Assembly: GCA_017382915.1 (NCBI GenBank)
Contig: JAFNZJ010000106.1
Location: 1-5,371, forward strand
DNA length: 5,371 bases
Direction: 5' to 3'
Origin: Clostridia bacterium
GTDB lineage: Bacteria; Bacillota; Clostridia; Oscillospirales; Acutalibacteraceae
In this document: piece by piece, positions 1-5,371 of the stretch
Numbering within the stretch: the first letter of the stretch is position 1
How the letters are laid out: each line of letters starts with the position of its first letter
Position numbers and translations under genes: made by a program
The notes under the pieces: generated by a model
The model's database searches: none
Seen by the model: only the letters and a program-made list of their open reading frames with translations
What the model was told of the DNA's origin: nothing

Positions 1-720
1 GGTGTCGCCCTGAGCTAAAACAGTACCAAAGTTTAAAACGGTGATTTCATCACAAAGACCTGCAACAAACTTCATATCGTGTTCAATAAGCAAAATGGTC
101 ATATCAAAATTATCACGAATATATTTAACAGTCTTTACAAGGTCTTCGGTCTCGTGCGGGTTCATACCAGCTGCAGGTTCATCCAAAAGCAAAAGCTTTG
201 GATTAGTGGCAAGTGCGCGTGCAATTTCAAGCTTACGCTGTTTACCGTAGGGCAGGTTACAGGCAAGGTTGTTGCGTTCCTGCTCAAGACCAAATATTTT
301 TAAAATCTCTTTAGCCTTTTGACGCATTGCCTTTTCAACCTTAAAGTAACGGGGCAGACGGAAAATAGTTTCAATAAAATTGCATTTGAATTCCGGCTGA
401 TTATGAAGGCCAACCATAACATTGTGTATAACAGTCATATTGTTAAATAAACGAATGTTTTGGAAGGTACGGGCAATGCCTTTATGGTTAATAAACTCTT
501 GGCCCTTGCCTGTAAGGTCTTCACCGTCAAGATAAAACTTACCTGTGGTGGGCTTATAAACGCCTGTAATCATATTAAATATGGTGGTTTTACCTGCACC
601 GTTAGGTCCTACCAAGCCGTAAAGCTGCTTTTTGCGAATTTCAATATTAACATCTTGAACTGCCTTAAGACCGCCAAATGAAATACCTAGGTTTTCGGTT
701 TTGAGGATAATATCTGACAT
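1..720 (-). CDS. livG: Branched-chain amino acid ABC transporter ATP-binding protein LivG (3' end cut by window edge)
   Basis: This is a cytoplasmic ATPase subunit that hydrolyses ATP to drive branched-chain or neutral amino acid import through LivH/LivM. The 240 codons present translate without a stop. Walker A is GPNGAGKTT (residues 38-46), the Q-loop glutamine is Q87, the ABC signature is LPYGKQRKLEIARA (157-170), Walker B is LLLLDEP with catalytic E181, the D-loop region is AAGMNP, and the H-loop histidine is H214 in IEHDMKFV. The signature in the form YGKQRKLEIARAL rather than LSGGQ, together with the RTFQNIRLF segment, is characteristic of the LivG branch. Family members are about 255 residues, so roughly 15-20 C-terminal residues lie beyond position 1. 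The ATG immediately follows the livM stop (TAAATG). A perfect AGGAGG (729-734) lies 8 nt upstream, inside the last livM codons, which fixes the start and suggests translational coupling. Confidence 0.96.
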   Translation of the reverse strand, partial: MSDIILKTENLGISFGGLKAVQDVNIEIRKKQLYGLVGPNGAGKTTIFNMITGVYKPTTGKFYLDGEDLTGKGQEFINHKGIARTFQNIRLFNNMTVIHNVMVGLHNQPEFKCNFIETIFRLPRYFKVEKAMRQKAKEILKIFGLEQERNNLACNLPYGKQRKLEIARALATNPKLLLLDEPAAGMNPHETEDLVKTVKYIRDNFDMTILLIEHDMKFVAGLCDEITVLNFGTVLAQGDT

Positions 721-1854
721 TTATTTACCCTCCTTTTTATCGGGATTCATGGTAGATGTACTGGGCTGAATATCTACCGAAAGAATCTCATTCATTTCAA
801 TCTTGGTGGGTACACGGTCCCATTTAGCCTCATCATCGCGGCGATGTGCGGGGTCGTGCTTTCTAAACCTTGCAACCAATACGCCAAGGTTGTGGTTTGC
901 CCTAAAGCTGCTTAAAGCGGGTGCGTTATTATAAATAACCAGTACAATAAGAATTAAGGCATAGAACAGGTCTTGTAAAACTGCAAGGTCACCAACCAAA
1001 ACGGTTTGAAGCGTGGTATCAAGGTAGGTGATAAGTGTTGCTGCTATAATTGAGCCACTGATGTTACCCATACCACCTAAAACAACCATAACCAGTATTT
1101 CAATTGAATAGTTATAGTCAAAGTTTGAGCTTTGAACAGTGTAATTGCTGTAGCTATAAAGCACACCTGCAATACCTGCAAAAAGTGATGAAATGGTAAA
1201 TACAATAAGCTTGTATTTGGTAATGTTAATACCTGTTGCGCGGGCGGCAATTTCATTATCTCTTATTGAGGTAATGGCACGGCCGTGCTTGGAGCGGATA
1301 AGGTTTTGAATAACCGCAAGGCAAACAAGCACCAAAATAAAAGCAAATATAAACAAATACTTTTTATCGTAGCGTGGTGTTGGAAGACCTAATGAACCAC
1401 CAAAGCTTTCATCACTGGAGTTCATAAAAATGGTCCTTACAATTTCACCAAAAGCAAGTGTTACGATTGCTAAGTAGTCACCCTTAAGGCGAAGTGCGGG
1501 CAGACCGATTATAATGCCGCAAACAGCAGCAATTAAACCGCCTACAATAAGTGCAATTACAAGTGTTAAAAACTCACTGCCCAAAACCGGTTCAAGCAAG
1601 GCTGAAACCTTACCACCTAAATATGCACCTACACACATAAATCCTGCGTGACCAAGCGAAAGCTCACCTAAAAAGCCAACAACCATACTAAGCGATACCG
1701 CAAGAATTATGGAAATGGCAATTTTTTCTAAAAGGTTTACGGTAGAAAAGGGAAGTGCCGAGCCAAGCGACATTGCACCAAAAACTATGGTAACAATGGC
1801 AATAGCAAGGTAGTTTATATAATGCTTCCACTTGAAATTTTTAAGTTTAGTCAT
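721..1854 (-). CDS. livM: Branched-chain amino acid ABC transporter permease LivM with long C-terminal tail
   Basis: This is an integral membrane permease that pairs with LivH to form the translocation channel of the Liv importer. Of its 377 residues, about 310 are strongly hydrophobic, with roughly nine or ten membrane segments (for example 11-30, 41-60, 95-118, 165-183, 216-236, 290-308). Family motifs are visible: GELSLGHAGF (63-72), RLKGDYLAIVTLAFGEI (122-138), the cytoplasmic ATPase-contact loop around IRDNEIAARATGIN (197-210), and VLGGMGNISG (258-267). After the last membrane segment a hydrophilic tail of about 69 residues (309-377) follows, with a basic part (ARFRKHDPAHRR) and then an acidic, Ser/Thr-rich part. 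Many LivM proteins stop soon after the last helix. The start overlaps the livH stop as TAATG, with a purine-rich GGGAGAAGG just upstream. The stop abuts livG. Confidence 0.96.
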   Translation of the reverse strand: MTKLKNFKWKHYINYLAIAIVTIVFGAMSLGSALPFSTVNLLEKIAISIILAVSLSMVVGFLGELSLGHAGFMCVGAYLGGKVSALLEPVLGSEFLTLVIALIVGGLIAAVCGIIIGLPALRLKGDYLAIVTLAFGEIVRTIFMNSSDESFGGSLGLPTPRYDKKYLFIFAFILVLVCLAVIQNLIRSKHGRAITSIRDNEIAARATGINITKYKLIVFTISSLFAGIAGVLYSYSNYTVQSSNFDYNYSIEILVMVVLGGMGNISGSIIAATLITYLDTTLQTVLVGDLAVLQDLFYALILIVLVIYNNAPALSSFRANHNLGVLVARFRKHDPAHRRDDEAKWDRVPTKIEMNEILSVDIQPSTSTMNPDKKEGK

Positions 1855-2726
1855 TATACCTTCTCCCTTCTTACCTTGCCTAAAATACCTGTTGGCTTAA
1901 CAAGGAGTATTATAATTAAAATTATGAATTCAATAGCATCGGTATAGGGGGCAATTGCGGGGATTTGCAGTGAAATTGCTTCAACAACACCCATAAGTAT
2001 ACCGCCTGCCATGGCGCCGGGAATTGAGCCTATACCACCAATAACAGCGGCGGTAAAAGCTTTAATACCGGGCATAGCGCCAAGCGTATTTGAAAGAGAT
2101 GGCGATTTCATAAGCATAAAGAAGCCTGCAAAAGCGGCCAGAGCCGAGCCAATAGCAAAGGTAATGGTAATAATACCGTTTACATTTATACCCATAAGCT
2201 GTGCTGCGCCACGGTCTTCTGATACCGCTATCATAGCGCGACCAATTTTGGTATACTTTACAAAAAGGCTTAATACCACCATAATAACTAATGAACAGCC
2301 AAGTGTAACAAGGGTGTAAATTGGTATGGTAAGCCCCGCAAAGCTTAAATTACCAAAGTCGGCAACAACAACCATTTTAGGGGCAGAGCCAAATATTATT
2401 TGTGCGGTTGACTGCAACAAATAGCTCATACCTATTGCGGTAATAAGTACAGCAAGTGGTGATGCGCCGCGAAGTGGCTTATATGCCAGTTTTTCAATTG
2501 TGATACCAAGCAGCATACAGAAAATAACGGCGGCAGCAAGACCTAAAATAGGGTTGCCTAATGCGGTCATAGTAACAAAAATCATATAACCGCCAACCAT
2601 AATAACATCGCCGTGTGCAAAGTTAAGCATTTTGGCTATACCGTAAACCATTGTGTAGCCAAGTGCTATCATAGCATATGTACTGCCTATGCTCAGACCA
2701 CTTATCAATGTTTCAATAAATTCCAT
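1854..2726 (-). CDS. livH: Branched-chain amino acid ABC transporter permease LivH
   Basis: This is the first permease of the Liv importer, in the cytoplasmic membrane, and it partners with LivM. At 290 residues it has the usual family length. Typical segments are GLSIGSTYAMIALGYTMVYG (10-29), LNFAHGDVIMVGGY (34-47), YKPLRGASPLAVLITAIGMS (82-101), the ATPase-contact loop GRAMIAVSEDRGAAQLMGIN (162-181), AVIGGIGSIPGAMAGG (227-242) and the terminal KPTGILGK (277-284). There are about eight membrane segments. The start is supported by AGGA (2734-2737) 7 nt upstream of the ATG and by the family-typical N-terminus MEFIETLISGL. It is separated from livJ by 94 nt containing a strong hairpin, and its stop overlaps the livM start by one base. 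No truncation or missing motif is seen. Confidence 0.97.
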   Translation of the reverse strand: MEFIETLISGLSIGSTYAMIALGYTMVYGIAKMLNFAHGDVIMVGGYMIFVTMTALGNPILGLAAAVIFCMLLGITIEKLAYKPLRGASPLAVLITAIGMSYLLQSTAQIIFGSAPKMVVVADFGNLSFAGLTIPIYTLVTLGCSLVIMVVLSLFVKYTKIGRAMIAVSEDRGAAQLMGINVNGIITITFAIGSALAAFAGFFMLMKSPSLSNTLGAMPGIKAFTAAVIGGIGSIPGAMAGGILMGVVEAISLQIPAIAPYTDAIEFIILIIILLVKPTGILGKVRREKV

Positions 2727-2748
2727 AAAAACATCCTAAAACTATGAG

Positions 2749-2782
2749 AATTTGCCGGGGCAGTTTTCTGCACCGGCAAATT
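2749..2782 (-). promoter_or_regulatory. Strong stem-loop between livJ and livH (attenuator or mRNA-stabilising hairpin)
   Basis: The arms AATTTGCCGG (2749-2758) and CCGGCAAATT (2773-2782) are perfectly complementary. Inside them, after one mismatched pair (2759/2772), a second perfect stem GCAG/CTGC encloses a 4-nt loop (2764-2767). This gives 14 pairs with one mismatch. In the livJ-to-livH direction it starts 38 nt after the livJ stop and ends 22 nt before the livH start. The following transcript (UCUCAUAGUUUU) has no uninterrupted U-run, so it is not a classical strong terminator. Such hairpins after binding-protein genes are known to protect the upstream mRNA or partly reduce read-through, which would fit a need for excess LivJ over permease. 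That role is inference here. Confidence 0.75.
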
Positions 2783-2820
2783 TCATGTAATTAAATAAAT
2801 TAATTTAAAAGTGCAGAGAT

Positions 2821-3978
2821 TTATTTATCTGCCTCTTTAAGAACGTACTCAACGGCACCCTTCTTAACATAACCGTTAGCTTCCCAGGTGATGTTGTTAC
2901 CGGTGTTACCTGAATAGGTGTAACCGCCGGTGAATTGCTCCTTAAGGATTTCGCAAAGGTCAGAAGCGTTCATGGTAACGTTAACGTCTTTGCCAGCCTC
3001 TTTAGCAGCCTTCATAGCGCCATAGATTGCATATACGCAGTCATAAGCAGAAGCGCCAAACTGGTTAAGGGTGTCAACACCAAATTTTTCGGTATACTTT
3101 TTAATAAAGTCGGCAGCTGCGCCTTCTTTAGCATTTGAATCAAAGTGTGAAAGCATTGAAACCTTTTGAGGAATGGTTGAAAGGTCAAGCTGACCTGCAA
3201 GGCCATCAAAGCCATCGCAACCATAATAGGTAGCATCAGCAGGAATGATGGTCTTAGCCTGAGTCATAAATACAGATGCAGGTTGATAGTAGATAGGCAT
3301 AAAGATAAATTTGCAATCTTTAAGCTGGTTGATTTGGGTTGAGAAGTCAGAAGCTTCACCGGTGAAGATGGTCTCAACTACTTCAATATCAGTCTTAAGG
3401 GCTGCTTTGAACTGCTTGTAGATACCGTTTGAATAAGCATCGTCAGATTTGTAGAAAACACCGATTTTGTTAAGACCAAGGCCGTTAACATAATCTGCAG
3501 CAACTTTACCCTGGTTACCATCAGCAAAGCACATCTGGAAACCATTAGGATTCTTAGGAATGTCATCACCAGAAGCTGAAGGGGTAAGGAAGAATACATT
3601 GTCTTCAACAGAAAGGTTGGTGAACTCAAGACCGGGAGCGGTGGTAACGGTACCTAATGACACCTGCATACCGCTTTCAAGTAATGAAGCATAGTTAGCT
3701 GCAACCTTGGTTGCGTCATGAGTGTCATCAAGGGCAACAAGTTTAAAGTTTACGCCGTCAAGACCGCCGGCAGCGTTGATTTCATCAACAGCCATTTGAG
3801 CGGAGTTTTTAACTGCTACGCCATAAACGGCAGCAGCGCCGGTAAGGGGACCGGAAACACCAATAACATATTCGGTGTTGTTTGCTGTGTAGCCTGCGTT
3901 ACCGCCGCAACCAACAAGGCAGGTTACTGCAAGAACTACGCTGAGTGCTACAGCAAGGATTGATTTGATAGTTTTCAT
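2821..3978 (-). CDS. livJ: Branched-chain/neutral amino acid ABC transporter substrate-binding lipoprotein (LivJ-type)
   Basis: This is an extracytoplasmic, membrane-anchored receptor that binds substrate and delivers it to LivH/LivM. Of its 385 residues, 1-23 are a lipoprotein signal peptide (charged MKTIK, a hydrophobic core, lipobox LVGC with lipidated C24), followed by a short GGNAG linker. The mature part is a periplasmic-binding-protein type I fold of the Leu/Ile/Val family. It opens with YVIGVSGPLTGAAA (37-50), then AVDEINAAGGLDG (63-75), the hinge-side segment TTAPGLEFTNLSV (112-124) and LTPSASG (131-137), the second-lobe KIGVFYKSDDAYSNG (171-185), and GASAYDCVYAIYGAMKAA (308-325). 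Substrate specificity cannot be read from the sequence; leucine, isoleucine or valine is the family default. The start is fixed by the signal peptide and by AAAGAGGTAG, whose AGAGGT core (3986-3991) is 7 nt before the ATG. It is the first gene after the consensus promoter at 4030-4058. Confidence 0.96.
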   Translation of the reverse strand: MKTIKSILAVALSVVLAVTCLVGCGGNAGYTANNTEYVIGVSGPLTGAAAVYGVAVKNSAQMAVDEINAAGGLDGVNFKLVALDDTHDATKVAANYASLLESGMQVSLGTVTTAPGLEFTNLSVEDNVFFLTPSASGDDIPKNPNGFQMCFADGNQGKVAADYVNGLGLNKIGVFYKSDDAYSNGIYKQFKAALKTDIEVVETIFTGEASDFSTQINQLKDCKFIFMPIYYQPASVFMTQAKTIIPADATYYGCDGFDGLAGQLDLSTIPQKVSMLSHFDSNAKEGAAADFIKKYTEKFGVDTLNQFGASAYDCVYAIYGAMKAAKEAGKDVNVTMNASDLCEILKEQFTGGYTYSGNTGNNITWEANGYVKKGAVEYVLKEADK

Positions 3979-4004
3979 TTTTACTACCTCTTTCTAAAAT
4001 GTTT

Positions 4005-4023
4005 AAGTATGTAAAAAATACTT
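4005..4023 (-). promoter_or_regulatory. Inverted repeat at the predicted 5' end of the liv transcript
   Basis: The 6-bp arms AAGTAT (4005-4010) and ATACTT (4018-4023) are separated by 7 nt. With the -10 box at 4030-4035, transcription should begin near 4023, so the repeat would occupy about +1 to +19. It could be a repressor half-site pair overlapping initiation, or a 5'-terminal stem-loop that stabilises the mRNA. The short AT-rich arms also make chance possible. Confidence 0.4.
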
Positions 4024-4029
4024 GAATTA

Positions 4030-4058
4030 ATTATATGATAATTGGGTTGATTTGTCAA
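4030..4058 (-). promoter_or_regulatory. Consensus sigma-A promoter of the livJHMG operon
   Basis: Reading the minus strand, TTGACA (4053-4058) is followed by exactly 17 nt and then TATAAT (4030-4035): both hexamers match the housekeeping consensus fully at the optimal spacing. A-tracts just upstream of the -35 (about 4059-4080) resemble an UP element. The predicted start near 4023 gives a leader of about 45 nt, too short for a T-box or known riboswitch, so control probably acts on initiation. With such a strong core promoter, repression or a requirement for an upstream activator is the likely mode (inference). Confidence 0.88.
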
Positions 4059-4080
4059 TATTAATTTCGTGTTTTTTATC

Positions 4081-4106
4081 AATTTAGCGAAATAAATCGC
4101 TAAATT
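4081..4106. promoter_or_regulatory. Perfect 26-bp palindrome upstream of the liv promoter (candidate operator)
   Basis: AATTTAGCGA (4081-4090) and TCGCTAAATT (4097-4106) are perfect 10-bp inverted arms around a 6-nt centre. The site lies between the end of maf and the liv promoter, with its centre about 70 bp upstream of the predicted liv start, a position used by class I activators. Neither strand has a T-run directly after the stem; A-tracts follow on both sides instead, so a standard intrinsic terminator for maf is unlikely, although a weak one cannot be excluded. I do not recognise the motif as the site of a named regulator. Confidence 0.55.
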
Positions 4107-4127
4107 AAAAAAATTATGGTTTTTTGA

Positions 4128-4688
4128 CTATTTTGTTGGGAAAATACCAAGCTTATTTAATGTTTCATTAACATAACAGCAGGGAAAACCAACCACTGCA
4201 AAGTAATCACCGTTTATTTTTTTAACAAAGGCTGACCCTTTGCCCTGAATAGCATATGCGCCTGCCTTATCCATTGGCTCGTTGGTGTTTATGTAATCGG
4301 TAATTTCTTTTTTTGTTAGTTTTTTAAACTCTACATCACAGGCAACACAGTCGGTTATTTCGGTTTTGCCCTTAATTATTGTAACGCCTGTAAAAACTGT
4401 GTGGGTTTTGCCCGATAGCAGCATAAGCATAGCTTCAGCATCGGCCGTGTCTTTTGGCTTGCCCAATATTTTGCCGTCAATCGCCACAACTGTATCAGAG
4501 CCAATTACGGTATCATCATTATTTAGAAATACTGCACGGGCCTTTCTAAGTGATAATTCCTTAACCAGTAATTCGGGGTTGGTGATAGTGGTGCTTTCAT
4601 CACAGTCGGCAGGTTTTATTTCAAATTCGTAACCCAACATATCAAGCAGTTCCTTACGCCTGGGTGAGTTTGATGCAAGAATAAGCAT
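4128..4688 (-). CDS. maf: Maf-family nucleoside triphosphate pyrophosphatase (YhdE-like, dTTP/UTP type)
   Basis: This is a cytoplasmic house-cleaning enzyme that hydrolyses (d)NTPs to monophosphates and pyrophosphate. Its YhdE branch acts on dTTP, UTP and modified pyrimidine nucleotides, and the Bacillus homologue is linked to septum formation. The 186 residues match the usual length (about 185-200). Visible motifs are the N-terminal SNSPRRKELL (6-15), the conserved acidic E31 region, VIGSDTVV (61-68) with catalytic D65, LGKPKD (75-80), LSGKTHTVFTGV (91-102), DKAGAYAIQGKG (140-151) and VVGFP (165-169). The DKAGAYAIQG block points to the dTTP/UTP subgroup. The ATG places the conserved SNSPRR motif correctly, and AGGAG (4699-4703) lies 10 nt upstream. 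The gene is transcribed toward liv with no recognisable strong terminator, so some read-through into livJ is possible. It has its own promoter candidates at 4720-4762. Confidence 0.95.
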   Translation of the reverse strand: MLILASNSPRRKELLDMLGYEFEIKPADCDESTTITNPELLVKELSLRKARAVFLNNDDTVIGSDTVVAIDGKILGKPKDTADAEAMLMLLSGKTHTVFTGVTIIKGKTEITDCVACDVEFKKLTKKEITDYINTNEPMDKAGAYAIQGKGSAFVKKINGDYFAVVGFPCCYVNETLNKLGIFPTK

Positions 4689-4719
4689 TTTTCAAATTCT
4701 CCTAAAATGTTTTTAATAC

Positions 4720-4748
4720 ATTATAAAATACATATTATCAAAATTCAA
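4720..4748 (-). promoter_or_regulatory. Candidate maf promoter, proximal
   Basis: On the minus strand TTGAAT (4743-4748) is followed by 17 nt and then a perfect TATAAT (4720-4725). The predicted start near 4713 would give a leader of about 25 nt carrying the maf ribosome binding site. It overlaps the distal candidate at 4734-4762. The consensus -10 makes this one slightly preferable, but the -35 matches only the TTGA part. Confidence 0.6.
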
Positions 4749-4762
4749 TATAAAGCGGTCAA
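4734..4762 (-). promoter_or_regulatory. Candidate maf promoter, distal overlapping
   Basis: On the minus strand TTGACC (4757-4762) is followed by 17 nt and then GATAAT (4734-4739). Each hexamer differs from consensus at one position. It is offset by 14 bp from the proximal candidate, so RNA polymerase could occupy only one at a time. The sequence does not decide which is used. Confidence 0.5.
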
Positions 4763-4814
4763 TATGTTGAATTTGTTTTCTGCCTATGATAAAATATTTA
4801 ATGATTAGTTTGAA

Positions 4815-4952
4815 ATGATTTTGAAAATTTTTGTGGAACCTACAGAGATTATTAAAGGTATTATAGGTGTAGGCAATGATGCCGATTTTATTACCGCTTA
4901 TAACGAATATAATTTGATAAATGTAGTCATTGGTGGTAATCAGTATAATTAA
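4815..4952 (+). CDS. Possible small ORF or 3' remnant of a decayed gene (unrecognised, 45 aa)
   Basis: This is a 45-codon frame starting MILKIFVEPTEIIKG and ending NVVIGGNQYN. I do not recognise it. It has mixed, protein-like composition (Gly, Asp, Glu, Val among Ile and Asn) unlike the low-complexity frames around it. The same frame is open upstream from before 4707, with an ATG at 4764 (MLNLFSAYDKIFND), interrupted only by a TAG at 4806-4808, so this may be a gene broken by one nonsense change. There is no clear ribosome binding site before the ATG at 4815. It ends 14 nt before the lipoprotein start, the spacing of an operon neighbour. The upstream part also overlaps the maf promoters, which argues against an intact gene. 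A chance open frame remains possible. Confidence 0.25.
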   Translation: MILKIFVEPTEIIKGIIGVGNDADFITAYNEYNLINVVIGGNQYN

Positions 4953-4966
4953 GTGGGGGAGTATAA

Positions 4967-5371
4967 ATGAAAAATACTTCATTTACAGTTAAAATTATTG
5001 TATTTTGTCTGGTGCTTGGAATTACTGTCTCTTTTACAGCCTGTGTTGACCATAACAGCAAAGGCAAAAGCACATTAACTACCGAAAACAGTAATACTGT
5101 ATCCCTTTACCCCGAGCCATCAAATTTTGTAACAACAAGTAGTAGCCAACCTTCATCTACTCCGCCTACAACTTCAGTGCCGCCGATTGTTACATCTGAC
5201 CCACCTGTAACTTCAGACCCCCCAAGTTTAAACCCTAACATTTTTAATATTGGCTCAGAGAATTTATTACTTGAATATGTTAAAAATCATTATTACAAAA
5301 AACAAGTTCATATTCTTATGTGGCGTAGTTTTACTGATTATGAAGAATCGGTAATTAAAAATTTTGAAAAC
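4967..5371 (+). CDS. Lipoprotein, probable family 1 extracellular solute-binding protein (3' end cut by window edge)
   Basis: The 135 codons present are open to the window edge. Residues 1-25 are a lipoprotein signal peptide: charged start (MKNTSFTVK), a hydrophobic core, and FTAC with the lipidated cysteine at C26. Residues about 30-90 are a low-complexity Ser/Thr/Pro/Asn linker containing the tandem hexapeptide VTSDPP twice (75-80 and 81-86, DNA 5189-5224). From about residue 91 a folded domain begins; HILMWRSFTDYEESVIKNFE (115-134) resembles the first strand and helix of family 1 (sugar-type) ABC substrate-binding proteins. That assignment rests on this short segment and is moderate. The start is supported by GGGGGAG (4955-4961) 5 nt before the ATG and by the signal peptide. 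No good promoter is visible: TATAAT occurs at 4908-4913 but lacks a convincing -35. It diverges from maf. Confidence 0.72.
   Translation, partial: MKNTSFTVKIIVFCLVLGITVSFTACVDHNSKGKSTLTTENSNTVSLYPEPSNFVTTSSSQPSSTPPTTSVPPIVTSDPPVTSDPPSLNPNIFNIGSENLLLEYVKNHYYKKQVHILMWRSFTDYEESVIKNFEN

Noticed and set aside
41..681. Several plus-strand open frames (41-250, 79-303, 460-681)
   Set aside because: All are antisense to livG, which has every ABC ATPase motif in order.
2011..2319. Plus-strand 102-codon open frame
   Set aside because: It lies wholly antisense to livH, whose translation carries clear family motifs; it is a mirror frame of a conserved gene.
2935..3963. Open frames on both strands inside livJ (2935-3138, 3012-3236, 3378-3629, 3718-3963)
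   Set aside because: They are shadows of livJ without ribosome binding sites or recognisable content.
3991..4006. Possible CodY box (AACATTTTAGAAAG-like) in the livJ leader
   Set aside because: CodY control of branched-chain transport is common in Firmicutes, but this site matches only about 9 of 15 positions of AATTTTCWGAAAATT in AT-rich DNA, too weak to call.
3979..4023. T-box or riboswitch in the livJ leader
   Set aside because: The predicted leader is only about 45 nt and has no conserved T-box or aptamer sequence.
4081..4106. Intrinsic terminator of maf
   Set aside because: The stem is good but AT-rich and no T-run follows on the maf strand (GATAAAAAAC follows), so an operator reading is preferred, though not proven.
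4908..4949. TATAAT sequences at 4908-4913 and 4944-4949 as promoters of the lipoprotein gene
   Set aside because: Neither has a convincing -35 at 16-18 nt, and the second would place the start at the ribosome binding site.
4713..4982. Minus-strand 89-codon open frame in the maf-lipoprotein intergenic region
   Set aside because: The translation is low complexity (Ile, Phe, Tyr and Asn rich), it lies opposite the lipoprotein start and the more protein-like plus frame, it has no recognisable domain, and it runs over the maf promoters.

Overview
The window is AT-rich and reads like an ordinary chromosomal segment of a low-GC Firmicute, probably a gut-type Clostridia (Oscillospiraceae/Lachnospiraceae-like). 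The grounds are codon use rich in AAA, ATT and GAA, strong Shine-Dalgarno sequences, consensus sigma-A promoters, and two lipoproteins with Gram-positive-style signal peptides. The assignment to Clostridia is inference; no rRNA or other phylogenetic marker is present.

Positions 1-3978, all on the minus strand, hold most of a branched-chain or neutral amino acid ABC importer operon. In transcription order it is livJ (substrate-binding lipoprotein), livH (permease), livM (permease) and livG (ATPase, running off the left edge after 240 codons). livF, the usual second ATPase, would be expected beyond position 1. The junctions become tighter along the operon: livJ-livH has a 94-nt spacer with a strong hairpin at 2749-2782, livH-livM overlaps by one base (TAATG), and livM-livG abuts (TAAATG). 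A fully consensus promoter (TTGACA-17-TATAAT, 4030-4058) drives the operon. A perfect 26-bp palindrome lies upstream of it at 4081-4106, and a smaller inverted repeat sits at the predicted transcript start (4005-4023). LivJ captures substrate outside the membrane, LivH/LivM form the channel, and LivG with the expected LivF powers transport.

Positions 4128-4688, minus strand, hold a complete maf/yhdE-type nucleoside triphosphate pyrophosphatase gene. It lies just upstream of the liv promoter in the same direction, with two overlapping candidate promoters of its own.

Positions 4689-4966 are a 278-bp divergent intergenic region. It carries the maf promoters and a plus-strand reading frame (45 codons, extendable upstream except for one TAG) that looks more protein-like than its surroundings and may be a small gene or the decayed end of one.

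Positions 4967-5371, plus strand, hold the first 135 codons of a lipoprotein with a Ser/Thr/Pro linker. The start of its folded domain resembles family 1 extracellular solute-binding proteins. The gene runs off the right edge.

I found no mobile element, CRISPR array, tRNA or rRNA, and no convincing new multi-gene system. The points worth a second look are regulatory (the palindromes and the intergenic hairpin), the long LivM tail, and the possible gene remnant next to the lipoprotein.
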